Positions 1 to 7,813 of a stretch of DNA of 64,000 nucleotides are shown one piece after another. Source of the stretch: CAVRQM01 sp963723455 (lineage in GTDB: Bacteria > Pseudomonadota > Alphaproteobacteria > Acetobacterales > Acetobacteraceae); NCBI GenBank assembly GCA_963723455.1, contig CAVRQM010000005.1:1048089-1112088 (forward strand). Direction: 5' to 3'. Below the pieces are notes generated by a model. It was not told where the DNA came from, searched no databases, and saw only the letters and a list, made by a program, of their open reading frames with translations. Positions within the stretch are counted from its first letter, which is position 1, and each line of letters starts with the position of its first letter. Made by a program: the position numbers and the translations under genes.

Positions 1-2
1 GC

Positions 3-1322
3 GATGGCGGCGTGCCGGCGGACTGGATCGCCGGCCAGATCGCCGCCCTGGCCCGCGACGATGGCGACATCGACACGCTGATGCAGCGCCTGGCCGGCGT
101 GCGGGTCTGGACCTATGTGGCCGCACGGTCGGACTGGGTGCGCGACGCCGAACACTGGCAGACGCGCGCCCGCGCGGTGGAGGATCTGCTGTCCGACGCG
201 TTGCACGAGCGGCTGACCACCCGGTTCGTGGATCGCCGCGCGGCCCGTCTGCTGCGACGGCTGGAGGCGGGGGACACCGAGACGCTGTTCTCGGCGGTCG
301 CCCGCGATGGCGAGGTCGTGGTCGAGGGCCACCCGGTCGGCCGCGTCGCGGGCTTTGCCTTCACGCCCGACCCGGACTCGGTGGGCGATGAGCGCCGGAT
401 GGTGCTGCGCGCCGCGCGCCGCGCGCTGCGCCAGGAGATGCCGCTGCGGGTCGGCCGGCTGGAGGCTGCGCCCGACGCCGCGTTCGCCTGGCTGCCGACG
501 CAGCAGCTCGCCTGGGATGGCGCGCCGGTGGCGCGGCTGCGGCCGGGCGCCAGTCCGCTGACGCCGCAGGTCGAGGTGACGGACAGCGAGTTCCTTGACG
601 GGCCGCAGCGCGAGCGGATCCGGCTGCGCCTGCAACGCATGGTCGATGCCCGCATCGCCGAGGCGCTGGCGCCCCTGGCGGCGGCGGTGGCGGCGGCGGC
701 GCACAGCAAGGCGCTGCGCGGGACGCTGCATGTGCTGGAACAGGCGCTGGGCGTGGCCGATCCGCCGGCCGGGCACGACATGCCGGTGGCGCAGCATGGG
801 CAGCTCAAGGCCCTGGGCGTCCGCGGCGGCCGGTTCGCGCTGTTCGTGCCGTCCCTGCTGAAGCCGCGCGCGGCGCAGATGCGCGCGCTGCTGTGGGCGC
901 TGTGGAACGGTGCGCCGACTCCATCCCTGCCCGCCCCCGGGCTGATCGCCATCGCGCCGCCGGCCGACTGGCCGGACGGTCTCGCCCGAGCCCTGGGCTG
1001 GGTGGCGGCGGGGCCGGTGCTGCTGCGCCTGGACGTCGCCGAGCGCATCGCCGCCGAGCTGGCCTGGGCCAGCCGCGGCCGGCGGGTGCCGCTGCCGGCG
1101 AACCTTGCCTCACGCCTGTCAATCCGCGCCGAGGTGCTGCCGGCGGTCCTGCACGCGCTGGGCGTGCGGCTGTTCCCGGCCGAGGCGCTGGCCGCCGAGC
1201 AGTTCGGCCCGCCTGCCCCGGCGATGATGGCGACGCTCAGGACGCGGCGCGCCGAGATGGTCGCGGCGCGGCCGGCGCGGCCGCAGGGGCCGTTTGCCGC
1301 GCTGGCGTCGCTGCGCCTGTGA
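3..1322 (+). CDS. C-terminal part of a DEAD/DEAH-type (SF2) RNA helicase, 5' end outside window
   Basis: The reading frame is open from the first bases of the window, so the gene starts upstream and only about 440 C-terminal residues are seen. The helicase core itself is not visible. What is visible is the accessory region that follows it in the large alphaproteobacterial helicase of the MgpS/Suv3-like type: a segment with WTYVAARSDWV, then LSDALHERLTTRFVDRR, followed by a long Ala/Arg-rich tail. The stop overlaps the start of the S4-domain gene (GTG/TGA), and helicase, S4 protein, fdxA and carD in this order is a recurrent alphaproteobacterial arrangement, which supports the call. Likely role is RNA unwinding in RNA or ribosome metabolism. 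A GTG within the window at position 12 is only an internal codon. Family assignment rests on this remnant and on context. Confidence 0.72.
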   Translation, partial: DGGVPADWIAGQIAALARDDGDIDTLMQRLAGVRVWTYVAARSDWVRDAEHWQTRARAVEDLLSDALHERLTTRFVDRRAARLLRRLEAGDTETLFSAVARDGEVVVEGHPVGRVAGFAFTPDPDSVGDERRMVLRAARRALRQEMPLRVGRLEAAPDAAFAWLPTQQLAWDGAPVARLRPGASPLTPQVEVTDSEFLDGPQRERIRLRLQRMVDARIAEALAPLAAAVAAAAHSKALRGTLHVLEQALGVADPPAGHDMPVAQHGQLKALGVRGGRFALFVPSLLKPRAAQMRALLWALWNGAPTPSLPAPGLIAIAPPADWPDGLARALGWVAAGPVLLRLDVAERIAAELAWASRGRRVPLPANLASRLSIRAEVLPAVLHALGVRLFPAEALAAEQFGPPAPAMMATLRTRRAEMVAARPARPQGPFAALASLRL

Positions 1323-1726
1323 GCGAGGATGGCGGCACGGACGTCGGCTGGCAGCGCCTGGACAAGTGGCTGTGGTGCGCCCGCTTCATGCGCCACCGCG
1401 CCGACTGCGCCCGCCTGGCGCAGACCGGCAGCCTGCGCATCAACCGCCAGCCGACCGACAAGCCGCATGCCAGGCTGCGCGTCGGCGACGTGCTGACCGT
1501 GCCGCTGCCGCGCGCCGTGCTGGTGGTCGAGGTGATCGCGCTGGCCGGGCGCCGCGGACCGCCGGCGGCGGCACGGGCGCTGTATCGCGAGTTGCCCGAA
1601 TCCGGCGCGAACGGAAGCAGCGGGCGCGGGGGTTGCGACGCCGGGACGGACACGGCATATCCGCACCCCGCCCCGCTTGCCGGCAGCCAGCCTGGCGATT
1701 GCCCGATCGCTACCACCCAGGAGTGA
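1319..1726 (+). CDS. S4 RNA-binding domain protein (HslR-like)
   Basis: A 135-residue protein with an S4 fold near its N-terminus: RLDKWLWCARF begins the RNA-binding motif, followed by the lysine/arginine-rich loop and a VGDVLTVPLP strand typical of the small heat-shock-type S4 proteins that bind stalled 50S subunits carrying peptidyl-tRNA. The start is a GTG at 1319 that overlaps the helicase stop by one base step, implying translational coupling. The C-terminal third is low-complexity Gly/Pro/Ala and looks unstructured. It sits directly before fdxA, only three bases away. It probably acts on ribosomal or structured RNA in the cytoplasm; the exact substrate cannot be read from sequence. Confidence 0.82.
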   Translation: MSEDGGTDVGWQRLDKWLWCARFMRHRADCARLAQTGSLRINRQPTDKPHARLRVGDVLTVPLPRAVLVVEVIALAGRRGPPAAARALYRELPESGANGSSGRGGCDAGTDTAYPHPAPLAGSQPGDCPIATTQE

Positions 1727-1729
1727 CCG

Positions 1730-2062
1730 ATGACCTACGTGGTCCTCGATAATTGCATCCGCTGCAAATACATGGACTGCGTGGAGGTGTGTCCGGTGGA
1801 CTGCTTCTATGTCGGCGAGAACATGCTGGTGATCCACCCGGACGAGTGCATCGATTGCGGGGTGTGCGAGCCGGAATGCCCGGCCGAGGCCATCGTGCCC
1901 GACAGCGACGACCGCGCCGCCACCTGGGCCGAGCAGAATCGCACGTTTGCGGGACAGTGGCCGAACATCACGCGCAAGGGCGAAGCGCCGGCCGACGCGG
2001 ACGATTGGAAGGGCAAGCCCGACAAGGCCGCGCTCTTCTCGCCCGAGCCGGGAACGCCCTGA
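1730..2062 (+). CDS. fdxA: Seven-iron ferredoxin (3Fe-4S plus 4Fe-4S), FdxA
   Basis: A 110-residue ferredoxin. The first cluster motif is CIRCKYMDCVEVCPVDCF and the second CIDCGVCEPECPAEAI. The spacing, with an extra cysteine in the first half, is that of the 7Fe FdxA family, which carries one 3Fe-4S and one 4Fe-4S cluster and transfers electrons in the cytoplasm. The C-terminal 50 residues form the usual extension (WAEQNRTFAGQWPNITRKG). An AGGAG ribosome-binding site lies at 1719-1723, seven bases before the ATG. The gene follows the S4 gene closely and precedes carD, the common alphaproteobacterial order. Intact, with no anomaly seen. Confidence 0.95.
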   Translation: MTYVVLDNCIRCKYMDCVEVCPVDCFYVGENMLVIHPDECIDCGVCEPECPAEAIVPDSDDRAATWAEQNRTFAGQWPNITRKGEAPADADDWKGKPDKAALFSPEPGTP

Positions 2063-2380
2063 CCGCCGAGCGGCGCACGCGATCGCGTGCGTCGGCCGCC
2101 TGTCTTGTCCTGCGGATGAATGGCAGATGACCGCGAACAGGCGGTGACGCCTGTCCCCGGTCGTGTTACAACAGAGTCGTGGCGGACGCTGCAGCGTCCC
2201 TTGAGGTCGGCCAGACAAAGACCGATGTCCGGGACATCGCGCCTTGCGCGCTGCGATGTCTGACCGCCCCCTGCGGCTGTCGATCCGGCCGATGTGCCGC
2301 GATCCGCAAGCCTCCTTCGGGAGCTTGCGGGCGTCGCCGGCACGTCTCGGATGTGCGAGGAAAGCAAAGGATCGCTTTGA
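2063..2380 (+). promoter_or_regulatory. Long non-coding leader upstream of carD with four inverted repeats
   Basis: This 318-base gap has no convincing gene. It contains four clear dyads: a 7-bp stem with a 4-base loop at 2137-2154 (ACAGGCG / CGCCTGT), a perfect 16-base palindrome at 2184-2199 (GGACGCTGCAGCGTCC), an 8+1+8 dyad at 2223-2239 (CGATGTCC / GGACATCG) and a long UUCG-capped hairpin at 2304-2330. The first could end fdxA transcription, although no T-run follows it. The two palindromes look like protein-binding dyads. A short reading frame across the region (from 2179) has no family resemblance. Whether this is a promoter region, a structured 5' UTR or a small RNA is open. Confidence 0.5.
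2304..2330 (+). promoter_or_regulatory. UUCG-capped hairpin 50 bases before carD
   Basis: Left arm CCGCAAGCCTCC, loop TTCG, right arm GGAGCTTGCGG: eleven base pairs with one bulged C, capped by the very stable UUCG tetraloop. No U-run follows, so it is not a textbook intrinsic terminator. Its position in the leader suggests a stabilising 5' UTR element or the 3' end of a short leader RNA. The structure is visible in the sequence; the function is inference. Confidence 0.5.
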
Positions 2381-3430
2381 ATGAAGGCTTCTGGCGTGTC
2401 GGCCCGTACAGATCCTGCCGCGGCTGAACAAGTCCAGGCGGAGCGGGTCGCCCAGGCTGGCCGGAGCGTCGCCGCTGCGAGTACGGTCGCCCCTGTCAAG
2501 CACGAGACATCCAAACACGAGCCGGCCAAACACGAATTGCCCAGGCACGAGGGGATCAAGGCGCAGGGCAAGCCGACGCAGGCCAAGGCCAAGCCAGCGG
2601 CCGCAGCCCCAGATCCGGTCAAGGCCGCGCCAGCCCCGCAGCCGGCCAGCAAGCCGGCGGCTGCCAAGTCGGCGCCGCCGAAGCCCGCGGTCGCGAAGGC
2701 CGCCCCGTCCAAGCCGCGCCAAGACCCGGCCCAGGCGGTCGAGGCAAGTTCGCCCGCGCCGATTGCCGCTCCGGACGCCAGCCGGCCGGCACCGGTGGCG
2801 GTGAACGGGGCCGACCACCAGGCCGAGACGGTGAGCGCGCAGGCGGCGCCAATCCCGGCCGTCGTCGCCCATCGCCCGTCGGTGCCGCAGGGTCCGATGA
2901 ACGGGCGTCCGCCGGTGATCTCGCGCAACTCCGGCAAGGACGAGATTTTCGTCGAGGGCGATCACGTGGTCTATCCAACTCACGGGGTCGGGCGGGTGGA
3001 GAAGATCGCGGTGGAGGACATCGCCGGGCATCGCCTGGAGTTGATCCACATCACCTTCGAGGAAAACCGCATGACCCTGCGCGTGCCGGTTGCCAAGGCC
3101 CGCACCGCCGGACTGCGCAAGCTGGCGACGCGCAAGATCTTCGATGAGGCGCTGGCGGTGCTGCGCGGGCGGGCGCGCATCAAGCGCACCATGTGGTCGC
3201 GCCGGGCCCAGGAATACGAGGCGAAGATCAACTCCGGCGACCCGCTGGCCATCGCCGAGGTGGTGCGCGACCTGCATCGCAACGCCGGGCAGCCCGACCA
3301 GAGCTTTTCCGAGCGCCAGATCTACGAGGCGGCGATGGACCGGCTGGCGGCCGAACTCGGTGCGCTGGATCAGACCGACAAGGCGACCGCGGCGACCAAG
3401 CTGGCCAATTTCCTCAAGACGATCACCTGA
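2381..3430 (+). CDS. carD: CarD-family RNA polymerase-binding regulator with long Lys/Ala/Pro N-terminal extension
   Basis: 349 residues. The C-terminal ~165 residues are a full CarD/CdnL protein: an RNA-polymerase-interacting Tudor-like domain (DEIFVEGDHVVYPTHGVGRV, from about residue 187), then the helical DNA-binding domain with RKIFDEALAVL, RRAQEYEAKINSGD and the ending LANFLKTIT. CarD proteins bind the RNA polymerase beta subunit and stabilise open promoter complexes. The first ~185 residues are unusual: low-complexity Ala, Pro and Lys, with short KHE-type repeats (KHETSKHEPAKHELPRHE). The family is usually about 160-170 residues, so the protein is roughly doubled by this disordered basic tail. 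The ATG start follows an AAAGGA sequence at 2366-2371. A start at an internal Met close to the CarD domain cannot be excluded, but the extension keeps the coding frame throughout. Confidence 0.9.
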   Translation: MKASGVSARTDPAAAEQVQAERVAQAGRSVAAASTVAPVKHETSKHEPAKHELPRHEGIKAQGKPTQAKAKPAAAAPDPVKAAPAPQPASKPAAAKSAPPKPAVAKAAPSKPRQDPAQAVEASSPAPIAAPDASRPAPVAVNGADHQAETVSAQAAPIPAVVAHRPSVPQGPMNGRPPVISRNSGKDEIFVEGDHVVYPTHGVGRVEKIAVEDIAGHRLELIHITFEENRMTLRVPVAKARTAGLRKLATRKIFDEALAVLRGRARIKRTMWSRRAQEYEAKINSGDPLAIAEVVRDLHRNAGQPDQSFSERQIYEAAMDRLAAELGALDQTDKATAATKLANFLKTIT

Positions 3431-3463
3431 GCAGGGCTGAAGGCGGTGGGTTTGGCCCGCCGC

Positions 3464-4939
3464 CTACCCGCCCAAGGCGATGTAGCGCCGGGCATACTGC
3501 TCGAAGGTCAGCTGCTCGTTCCCGTGGAAATTGTAGCGGGTATCCGCTGCTGCCCATTCCAGCCCGAGGCTGTGAATGACGCGCGGGTGCAACGGCACCT
3601 GATACTGGCCCATGTAGTCGTCGTACGAGGCGACGCCGGTTTTGCCGGGATCGATGCCAAGCGTGGACAAAAGCTCCGCGGCGAGGCGCTGGATCAGCCC
3701 GGTCGTCGGATGGGCGATGGCGTGGAACAGCCGCACGCGACGGAAGGTGTCTGCGATGTAGCGGCCGATGCCGCAGCCGAGCCGGGCGTCGTCGGCCAGC
3801 AGGCGCGCCTGGTCGAGTTCGGCGAGGCGCGAGAGGTCGGGCGCCCCGGCGAAGTCGAAATCGCGATAGCGCCGGAACCGTTCGTGGGGGTCGGGCACCT
3901 GCTCGCGCAGCCGCGCCAGCAGCCCGTCCTGGAAGCCGAACGCAAACGCCTCCCCCGCCGCCTCCGCCGCGCGCATCGCCCGCAGCATCGCCTCATCCGC
4001 GCCCGCCACCATCGCATCGAACGGCCAGAGCGCCTGCATGTAGCAGAACGGGAAGCGCAGCACGCGCAGTCCGGCCGGCAGCGAGCCTTGCCGCGGGTGG
4101 TCGCGCCAGTTGCGCAAATCCTGCGCCAGCAGCACGTCCGCATCCTCGAAATCGGCCAGGTCGCGGGCCAGCGTGTCGCCGCGCGCCCAAACGTCATGCG
4201 TCACGACCTGATGATGCGCGGCGACGGCGGGAGTGTTGGCCAGCACCACGCCCAGCGCCCCGGCCTGGCAGTTGCCCCAGACGATCAGCTTGCGTCGGGT
4301 GTCAGAACCTCGGGCACCAGCAAGCCGGCGCGCGATGAGCTTGGCGATCGCGCCCACATCGGCCAGCTCCAGATATTCGCGTGCCTCGAGCCGGATCGCG
4401 AAATCCTGCTCGATCGCCAGCAGCAGCCGGGCGTGCGACAGCGAATCCCAGCCGGGCACGTCGTCGGCCGTCGTCTCGGCCCCGATCCGGATGCGCGGCT
4501 GGCCGAAGGTCGCGCGGATGATCGCGGCAAGCCGTTCCAGCACCGCGTCATGCTCAGGAGCGGCCGTCCGGGTTCGCGGTTCAAGACCGAGCGAGTTAAA
4601 CAGCGCGTCGATCTCGGCGGCGTCCGCGACCGGCCGATCCGGCGCGTGACGCTGCTGCTGCCGCGCCACCGCAGCCGCCGAGGCGGCATCGCCGCTGCCC
4701 CGAAAATGCAAATAGAGGTCGCGGTACGGCGTGGACGTCGCATCCCAGTCGGGGTGGATCTGCGCGGCGCGCGCCGCGCAGACGAAGCCCATGTCGGAGC
4801 GGCCCAGCTCGGCATAGACCCGGCTCATGCGGTACCAGACCCAGTATTCGCGCGGCTCGGTCCGCCACATCACGGCCTCGAATACCGCGACCTGCGCGTG
4901 CGGATCGCCCTCGGCGTCGAGCCGCTCCAGGGCCTGCAA
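3464..4939 (-). CDS. Acyl-carrier-protein domain fused to a WcbI polysaccharide-biosynthesis domain
   Basis: About 491 residues in three parts. Residues 1-110 are helical and TPR-like (WYRMSRVYAELGRSDMGF). Residues ~125-205 are an acyl-carrier domain with the phosphopantetheine site GWDSLSH (Ser near 166). From ~215 to the end is a WcbI-type domain: it opens with KLIVWGNCQAGALG and ends with HPRVIHSLGLEW and NFHGNEQLTFEQYARRYI. WcbI is a capsule enzyme proposed to be an acetyltransferase, so an attached carrier could deliver its acyl donor. The chosen start is TTG at 4939, but the frame stays open upstream into gntK with plausible helical residues (LAALVEAVLANERPGHAL), so the true start is probably earlier. 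It lies downstream of gntK on the same strand and ends towards carD. The fusion is seen directly; the reaction is inference. Confidence 0.75.
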   Translation of the reverse strand: MQALERLDAEGDPHAQVAVFEAVMWRTEPREYWVWYRMSRVYAELGRSDMGFVCAARAAQIHPDWDATSTPYRDLYLHFRGSGDAASAAAVARQQQRHAPDRPVADAAEIDALFNSLGLEPRTRTAAPEHDAVLERLAAIIRATFGQPRIRIGAETTADDVPGWDSLSHARLLLAIEQDFAIRLEAREYLELADVGAIAKLIARRLAGARGSDTRRKLIVWGNCQAGALGVVLANTPAVAAHHQVVTHDVWARGDTLARDLADFEDADVLLAQDLRNWRDHPRQGSLPAGLRVLRFPFCYMQALWPFDAMVAGADEAMLRAMRAAEAAGEAFAFGFQDGLLARLREQVPDPHERFRRYRDFDFAGAPDLSRLAELDQARLLADDARLGCGIGRYIADTFRRVRLFHAIAHPTTGLIQRLAAELLSTLGIDPGKTGVASYDDYMGQYQVPLHPRVIHSLGLEWAAADTRYNFHGNEQLTFEQYARRYIALGG

Positions 4940-5009
4940 CAGGGCGTGGCCGGGACGCTCGTTTGCCAGAACCGCTTCGACCAGGGCAGCGAGGCGGGGC
5001 GCGCGCGGA

Positions 5010-5561
5010 CTAGCCAGGCGGCCCGTCCTGGGCCAGACGACGCAGGATCGTCTCGATCACCTCGTCCGGCGGCGGCCCGAGATCGACGCTGAGCGCATGC
5101 TCGTCCGGGGTAGGCGGCTCCAGCGTTTCGATCTGGCTGTCAAGCAGGCTTGGCGGCATGAAATGCCCGGTACGATGCGCCAGGCGATCGGCCAGCAGCG
5201 CCCGATCGGCATGCAGGAACACAAATCGCACACCGCGCCGGGCACCGATCAGCCGGTCGCGGTATGCCCGTTTCAGCGCCGAACAGGTCACCACGCCCGG
5301 CTCGCCGGCCGCCTGGCGCGCGTCGATCCAGGCGGCGATGGCGTCCAGCCAGGGCCAGCGGTCCTCATCGTCCAGCGGCCGGCCGGCGTGCATCTTGGCG
5401 ACGTTGGCCGGCGGATGCAGGTCGTCTCCCTCCATGAACGTCCAGCCCAGTCGGGCTGCCAGCGGCGCCGCGATCGTCGTCTTGCCGCTGCCCGACACGC
5501 CCATGACGATCAGGATCTGCCTGGGCACGGCCTGGGCTGCGGGATGCGTTGGGCCTGTCAC
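5010..5561 (-). CDS. gntK: Gluconokinase
   Basis: 183 residues. A P-loop, GVSGSGKTT, is near residue 22, followed by FMEGDDLHPPANVAKM, the gluconate-binding signature of the GntK family, and RTGHFMPPSLLDSQIETLE near the C-terminus. It phosphorylates D-gluconate to 6-phosphogluconate in the cytoplasm, feeding the pentose phosphate and Entner-Doudoroff routes. Length matches the family (about 175 residues). The ATG is at 5561. It is intact, lies on the same strand as the HAD phosphatase gene (gap about 80 bases), and is close to transketolase and zwf, which fits a sugar-acid/pentose phosphate locus. Confidence 0.93.
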   Translation of the reverse strand: MTGPTHPAAQAVPRQILIVMGVSGSGKTTIAAPLAARLGWTFMEGDDLHPPANVAKMHAGRPLDDEDRWPWLDAIAAWIDARQAAGEPGVVTCSALKRAYRDRLIGARRGVRFVFLHADRALLADRLAHRTGHFMPPSLLDSQIETLEPPTPDEHALSVDLGPPPDEVIETILRRLAQDGPPG

Positions 5562-5640
5562 GGCGAGGCTCCTGCGAGGTGACGGAGAGTGTGAGGGTGC
5601 ACATCATCGGCCATTCGGCCCGAACCCTGCCGGGACAGGC

Positions 5641-6470
5641 TCACATGCGGTCGCCGCCCGCGTGCGGCAGCACGAAGCGGTCGATCGCCTCGCCCCAGCC
5701 ATCGGCCTCGTTGCTGCCGCTCACCGCGTGCGCCAGCGCCTTCACCGCGTCGGTGCATTGCCCATCGCGATCGCCAGGCCGCACACCGAGAACATCGGCG
5801 TGTCGTTCGGCATGTCGCCGATGCACGCCATCGCCTGCGGGTCGATGTCGAGCAGCCGGGCCAGCGTCAGCGCGGCGTATCCCTTGTTGGCATGCGCGTG
5901 CGTCACGTCCAGGTAATAGTTCTGACTGCGCGCCACCGCCGCGCCGTCGCCCAGGGCAGCCCGCAGCTCCGCCTCCATGCGGCCCATCAGCGCGAAATCG
6001 GTATGCGTTCCCATGATCTTGTGGACCCGGGCCAGATGCGGCGCGAAATCGGCGGCCAGCGTGTAGTCCAGGCTGATCGACAGCCGTTCGCGCGGAATGT
6101 AGTGGGCGTGCGGATTCGTCAGGATCCACTGGCCTCCGGCGAACACCCAGGGATCAACGCCGGCCGCCTGCATGCGCGCGACCGTCTCGCGCGCCACCGC
6201 CTCGGGTATGGTCAGTTCCTGCAGCTGTTCGCCCGCCGGGCTGAGCACCTCCGCGCCGTTGAACCCGGCGCGCGGCGTGTCGATGCCGAGCGGGGCCAGC
6301 AGCACGTCCAGCCCGCGCGCCGGCCGGCTGCTGACCAGGGCCAGCCCGATGCCGTGCCGCCGCAGGCTGCGCGTCGCCTCGATGGTGGACGGGGCCAGCG
6401 TCTTGTCATGCCGGACCAGCGTGCCATCGACGTCGCTGACGACCAGGCGGATCGGAACGGGTGCGGTCAT
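5641..6470 (-). CDS. Cof-type HAD phosphatase (one frameshift)
   Basis: Reads as a Cof/HAD-IIB sugar-phosphate phosphatase of about 276 residues once one missing base near 5755 is allowed for. HAD motif I is VVSDVDGTLV (nucleophile Asp), motif II lies in LALVSSRPARGL, the cap follows, then a conserved lysine in NKGYAALTLARLLDI and motif III/IV in CIGDMPNDTPMF. After the shift the other frame continues with VKALAHAVSGSNEADGWGEAI, the usual C-terminus of the family. The total length (830) is one base short of a multiple of three, consistent with a single deletion. The substrate cannot be read from sequence; sugar phosphates or gluconate-related phosphates would fit the neighbouring gntK. The shift is probably a sequencing error. 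Confidence 0.82.
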
Positions 6471-6534
6471 GCCGGCCTTCTAGGACCGGCATGAGCCCAG
6501 GTCCAGCCGCCAGCCGCCAGCCGGGGCGTTGCGC

Positions 6535-7639
6535 TCAGCCGGCGTTCTTCGGCGCGAGCTTGTCCACCAGCGGACTCGGCTTGCCCAGCCATTCGGGGTT
6601 CTGCGCCGTGCTGTCGAAATGCGCCGAGGTCTTGAACAGCTCGTATTCCCCGGTCGGCGCCAGCTTTTCCGTTTTGGCCAGGATCGCGCCCACCGCCGCG
6701 TCGTCCATCGGCTTGAACGTCTTGGCGGCCTGGAACGCGCCATCGAGCGCGCGCTGGTCGTCGATGCCGGTGATCACCACCGAGGTCGGCAGATTCAGCG
6801 CATAGTGCAGGCACTCGACCGGCGTAACGGCGCCGGATTTCAGGATGACGCCGTCCGCACCGCCCATCGGCTTCATCGTCTGCACCGCGATGCCTTGCGC
6901 CAGCGCCGCCGGCATCACCTGGCGGGCGAAGCTGCGGAAATGCGCGTCCATCACGTTGCTCGGGAACAGCACCGCGTCGAACTGGAAGCCATGCTGCTTG
7001 GCGACTGCCAGCATGTACAGATGGATGTGCGGATCCTTGTGCCCGGTGAAGCCGATGAAGCGGACCTTGCCAGCCTTTCGCGCAGCCATCGCGGTCTCGA
7101 TTGCGCCGCCCGTCGCAAACACCCGGTCGGGATCTTCCCAGCGCAGGGTCTCATGGAACTGCCACAGATCGACATGGTCGGTGCGCAGCCGCAGCAGCAA
7201 ATCCTCGAGCTGCCGCTTCGCGGTGGCGGCGTCGCGGCCATCGACCTTGGTCATCAGGAACACGCGGCTGCGATATTTGCCGGCTTCCAGCGCCTTGCCC
7301 ATGCGCTCTTCGGAGAGGCCTTTGTTGTAGTCCCAGGAATTGTCCATGAATGTCATGCCGCGGTCGATCGCCTCGTGGCACAGCCGGATCGATTTCGGCC
7401 TCGCTCACCGCGGGCTTGGCAAAATGCGAGCCGCCGAAACCCAGGGCGGATACGGTCTCTCCGGTGCTGCCGAAGCGGCGATACAGCATCTCGCCGCGCA
7501 ACTCGCCCGGGTCGGTCAGCTTGGGCAGCGGGCCGGGCGTGTCGCGCGGGTTCTGGTCCTGCGCCTGGGCGCCGGCGGCCAGGGCGGTTGCCGCCAGCCC
7601 GGTCGCCGCTGCGGTCTTGAACAGGTCTCGACGCTGCAT
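6535..7639 (-). CDS. Aldo/keto reductase with twin-arginine signal (one frameshift)
   Basis: Begins with a Tat-type export signal: RRDLFKTAAATGLAATALAA with an AGAQA cleavage region. Then comes an aldo/keto reductase: RRFGSTGETVSALGFGGSHF, the catalytic region FMDNSWDYNKGLSEERMGKAL (Asp/Tyr of the AKR tetrad), the Lys in FLMTKVDGRD and the His in DLWQFHETLRW. One extra base near 7385 splits it into two frames; the corrected length is about 367 residues. The ATG at 7639 has a GGAGG site nine bases upstream. A Tat signal on an AKR implies a folded, possibly cofactor-loaded periplasmic enzyme or a membrane-anchored one. The gene is divergent from transketolase. The substrate is not known. Confidence 0.82.
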
Positions 7640-7813
7640 GGTGGTCCTCCGCTTGGGGCGGCGCGACCCTGTGCCCGGGTCTGCCGGCTGGCCAGTCAGA
7701 ACCGCGTGTGGGCGGGCGGCCCCGGCTTCACGGCCACGTCAACAGGGGCGGCATGTTCCTTCCGCCGCCGAATGCGATATGTCTGCAAACGCAAACCGAA
7801 GGTGGCCCCGCGC

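Noticed and set aside
113..3277. 1,054-residue open frame on the minus strand, opposite the helicase, S4, fdxA and carD genes
   Set aside because: High-GC antisense shadow: the plus-strand genes carry recognisable families across the same span, and the antisense product is Arg/His/Ala-rich with no family features.
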